Source: Flavobacteriaceae bacterium
GTDB lineage: Bacteria; Bacteroidota; Bacteroidia; Flavobacteriales; Flavobacteriaceae
DNA length: 7,751 bases
Reading direction: 5' to 3'
Assembly: GCA_030618945.1 (NCBI GenBank)
Contig: JAUXCI010000117.1
Location: 1-7,751 of the forward strand
In this document: piece after piece, positions 6,286 through 7,751 of the stretch
Layout: the number at the start of each line of letters is the position of its first letter
Position numbering within the stretch: the first letter of the stretch is position 1
Position numbers and translations under genes: made by a program
The notes under the pieces: generated by a model
Databases searched by the model: none
The model's input: the letters and a program-made list of their open reading frames with translations, nothing else
What the model was told of the DNA's origin: nothing

Positions 6286-7485
6286 ATGGCCAATCAACTT
6301 TCTCCATTTAGCAAAGAAGAGCTAATGCCTAAACCTGAAATGCTTGAAATTCAAAAGCAAAAGGATGAATTGTATATTGGAATCCCAAAGGAAACTCATT
6401 TTGAAGAAAAACGCATTTGCCTCACCCCTAGCGCGGTAGAAGCATTAACCTCAAACGGACATAGAATTGTAGTAGAATCAGGAGCTGGTGATGGCACAAA
6501 TTTTACTGATAAAGATTATTCAGAAGCCGGAGCTAAAATATCTTATAATCCTGATGACGTTTTTGCCTGTAATATTATATTAAAAATTGAACCGCCTTCT
6601 CTGGATGAGATCAAATTGATCAACCCACAGAGCGTTCTTTTTTCTGCCATGCAGATCAAAACCCAATCAAAGAAATATTTTAAGGCCCTGGCAGAAAAAA
6701 GAATTACCGCCATTGCTTTTGATTATATTCAGGATAGTCATGGTATTTATCCTTTGGTGAAATCTTTAAGTGAAATCGCGGGAACAGCCTCAGTCCTTAT
6801 CGCAGCTGAGATCATGAACAATAATAATCTTGGCAACGGCTTGCTTTTAGGTAATATTGGAGGAGTTCCTCCGAGTAAGGTTGTAATCATTGGCGCTGGA
6901 ACAGTTGCAGAATTTGCAGCAAAATCGGCCCAGGGGCTTGGTGCATACGTCGAAGTTTTTGATAATTCTCTTACAAAATTAAGGAGTTTACAACACCGAC
7001 TCCAATTTCCAATTGCCACATCTACTATTCAACCAAAAAATTTATTAAAATCCTTAATGGACTGCGACGTTGCCATTGGTGCACTTAGAGGGGAGGCAAG
7101 AACTCCTGTTGTAGTCAGTGAAAGCATGGTGGAGCAAATGAAGGTCGGGGCCGTAATTATTGATGTTAGTATTGATAATGGAGGTTGTTTTGAAACATCT
7201 GAGATCACTACTCATAGCAACCCTACCCTAGTCAAACATGGTGTAATCCATTATTGTGTACCTAATATTCCTTCACGATACGCCAGAACTGCCTCTGTAT
7301 CGATAAGTAATATTTTTACCCCTTATTTGTTAAATATCGGTGAAATGGGCGGCTTGGAAAACGCAGCCAGGTTTGATAAAAGTCTTCAAAAAGGTATGTA
7401 TTTTTATCACGGCATTCTTTCCAATAAAAATATTGCCGATTGGTTTAATTTACCTTTTACTGTTATTAACCTTTTGTTTTTCTGA
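6286..7485 (+). CDS. ald: Alanine dehydrogenase
   Basis: The 399-residue protein belongs to the alanine dehydrogenase / pyridine nucleotide transhydrogenase alpha family and would convert L-alanine to pyruvate and ammonia with NAD+. A 28-residue extension precedes the usual start (YIGIPKETHFEEKRICLTP). Substrate residues known from Mycobacterium Ald map to R43 (R15) and K100 (K75), and the catalytic aspartate maps to D297 in SIDNGGCFE (D270). The catalytic H96 position is occupied by Q123 (SAMQIK). The dinucleotide fold has IIGAGTVAEFAA (201-212) and an acidic residue, D226, ending the second strand, as expected for NAD. The third Gly of GxGxxG is Ala208. C-terminal blocks IHYCVPNIPSR and NIFTPYLLNIGEMGG also fit. 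From memory, many Bacteroidetes homologues share the His loss, so activity and substrate are less certain than the family. The ATG is 1 bp after tsaE, and a hairpin follows the stop. Confidence 0.88.
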   Translation: MANQLSPFSKEELMPKPEMLEIQKQKDELYIGIPKETHFEEKRICLTPSAVEALTSNGHRIVVESGAGDGTNFTDKDYSEAGAKISYNPDDVFACNIILKIEPPSLDEIKLINPQSVLFSAMQIKTQSKKYFKALAEKRITAIAFDYIQDSHGIYPLVKSLSEIAGTASVLIAAEIMNNNNLGNGLLLGNIGGVPPSKVVIIGAGTVAEFAAKSAQGLGAYVEVFDNSLTKLRSLQHRLQFPIATSTIQPKNLLKSLMDCDVAIGALRGEARTPVVVSESMVEQMKVGAVIIDVSIDNGGCFETSEITTHSNPTLVKHGVIHYCVPNIPSRYARTASVSISNIFTPYLLNIGEMGGLENAARFDKSLQKGMYFYHGILSNKNIADWFNLPFTVINLLFF

Positions 7486-7489
7486 TCAT

Positions 7490-7512
7490 TGAGAAGTTTC
7501 TCATTTGTTTGA
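7490..7512 (+). terminator. Possible weak terminator after ald
   Basis: TGAGAAGTTTCTCA at 7490-7503 forms a 5-bp stem (six with the tightest loop) starting 5 bases after the ald stop. It is followed by TTTGTTTG rather than a solid T run. Position is good, strength is modest. Confidence 0.4.
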
Positions 7513-7639
7513 CTTTGACCTATTTATCACATTTCTTACATAAATATTGATGACAGGATTGATCATTCTTGTCAATAATATTTCTTAAAATCGTAATATT
7601 TCAACCCTTGAAATTTAGTGATAAACTAAAAATACGGGC

Positions 7640-7669
7640 TTGGTGTATGCCTCATAATCTATATATTTG
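7640..7669 (+). promoter_or_regulatory. Bacteroidetes-type promoter (TTG, 19 bp, TATATTTG)
   Basis: TTG at 7640-7642 and TATATTTG at 7662-7669 are separated by exactly 19 bp, matching the TTG-N19-TAnnTTTG promoter pattern of Bacteroidetes. Initiation would fall near 7675-7677. It points right, toward the hairpins at 7673-7713 and whatever lies beyond the window. Confidence 0.42.
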
Positions 7670-7672
7670 TCC

Positions 7673-7691
7673 TTGACAAAATCCTTGTCAA
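7673..7691. repeat. Perfect 7-bp inverted repeat with 5-base loop
   Basis: TTGACAA (7673-7679) and TTGTCAA (7685-7691) are exact inverted complements around AATCC. The block also reads as an imperfect direct repeat, TCCTTGACA then TCCTTGTCA. It could be a protein-binding site or part of a hairpin just after the promoter at 7640-7669. Confidence 0.5.
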
Positions 7692-7723
7692 CATAGGTGT
7701 AGTCTCAGGACTATTTTTTTTTT
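7676..7723 (+). ncRNA. Candidate short RNA or leader attenuator between promoter and terminator
   Basis: The predicted start near 7676 and the terminator ending at 7723 would define an RNA of about 48 nt with no reading frame of note. It could be a small RNA, or a prematurely terminated leader of a gene beginning beyond 7751. If transcription starts inside 7673-7679, the TTGACAA/TTGTCAA hairpin would be only partly formed. This is inferred from two sequence signals only. Confidence 0.2.
7700..7723 (+). terminator. Intrinsic terminator with ten-T tail
   Basis: TAGTC (7700-7704), loop TCAG and GACTA (7709-7713) form a 5-bp stem that a G-T wobble can extend by one. Ten Ts follow directly (7714-7723). 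The stem is short and low in GC, but the tail is strong. It may end ald read-through or the short transcript starting near 7676. Confidence 0.6.
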
Positions 7724-7751
7724 AAAATAACTTTTGGCTTTTACTAACAAA

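Larger units (their letters stand above)
7486..7751. other. Right-end spacer with many inverted repeats and no convincing gene
   Basis: No frame here looks like a complete gene. The stretch carries several short inverted repeats: 7490-7503; a bulged stem between 7545-7558 and 7568-7577; ATTTCAA/TTGAAAT at 7598-7614; TTTAGT/ACTAAA at 7614-7630; TTGACAA/TTGTCAA at 7673-7691; and TAGTC/GACTA at 7700-7713. Two short open stretches on the minus strand have protein-like composition but are closed by stops at both ends (7520-7600 and 7615-7704). They may be decayed gene fragments or chance. Confidence 0.6.

Noticed and set aside
6747..7019. Minus-strand open frame opposite ald
   Set aside because: It is a shadow of the ald codons with no independent support.

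Overview
The window looks like chromosomal DNA from a Bacteroidetes bacterium (Cytophagia or Flavobacteriia type). The DNA is AT-rich and spacers are short. Shine-Dalgarno signals are mostly absent. Several spacers contain the phylum-specific promoter element TAnnTTTG. The proteins also have a Bacteroidetes character: a YebC that begins MGRAFEFRKARK, an alanine dehydrogenase with an N-terminal extension, and an acyl-CoA carboxylase beta subunit of the MCC type. No phage, insertion sequence, CRISPR array, rRNA or tRNA was recognised.

Layout. Positions 1-66 (minus) hold the first 22 codons of a secreted or membrane protein that runs off the left edge. Positions 125-1816 (minus) encode a PHP-type phosphoesterase fused to two ACT domains. 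Positions 1991-3332 (minus) form a tight three-gene operon, transcribed doxX-like membrane protein, then NAD(P)H-dependent FMN reductase, then MarR-type regulator. Its upstream spacer (3333-3468) carries a TAnnTTTG promoter and a striking double palindrome, most likely the operator of the MarR protein. From 3469 rightward, four plus-strand genes follow: an MCC-like carboxyltransferase, yebC, tsaE and ald (alanine dehydrogenase). The last 266 bases have no convincing gene. They contain several inverted repeats, one well-spaced Bacteroidetes promoter and one good intrinsic terminator.

How the genes work together. The doxX/reductase/marR operon resembles quinone- and electrophile-response operons such as mhqNOP and catDE of Bacillus, and is probably self-repressed through the palindromes. 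The rightward genes are core metabolism and translation: carboxylation of a branched-chain acyl-CoA, relief of ribosome stalling, tRNA t6A synthesis, and alanine oxidation. They are closely packed and may be co-transcribed, but they do not form one pathway. Most of the window is ordinary housekeeping sequence. The best candidates for something less described are the PHP-ACT-ACT fusion, the operator architecture at 3380-3410, and the promoter-hairpin-terminator unit at 7640-7723.
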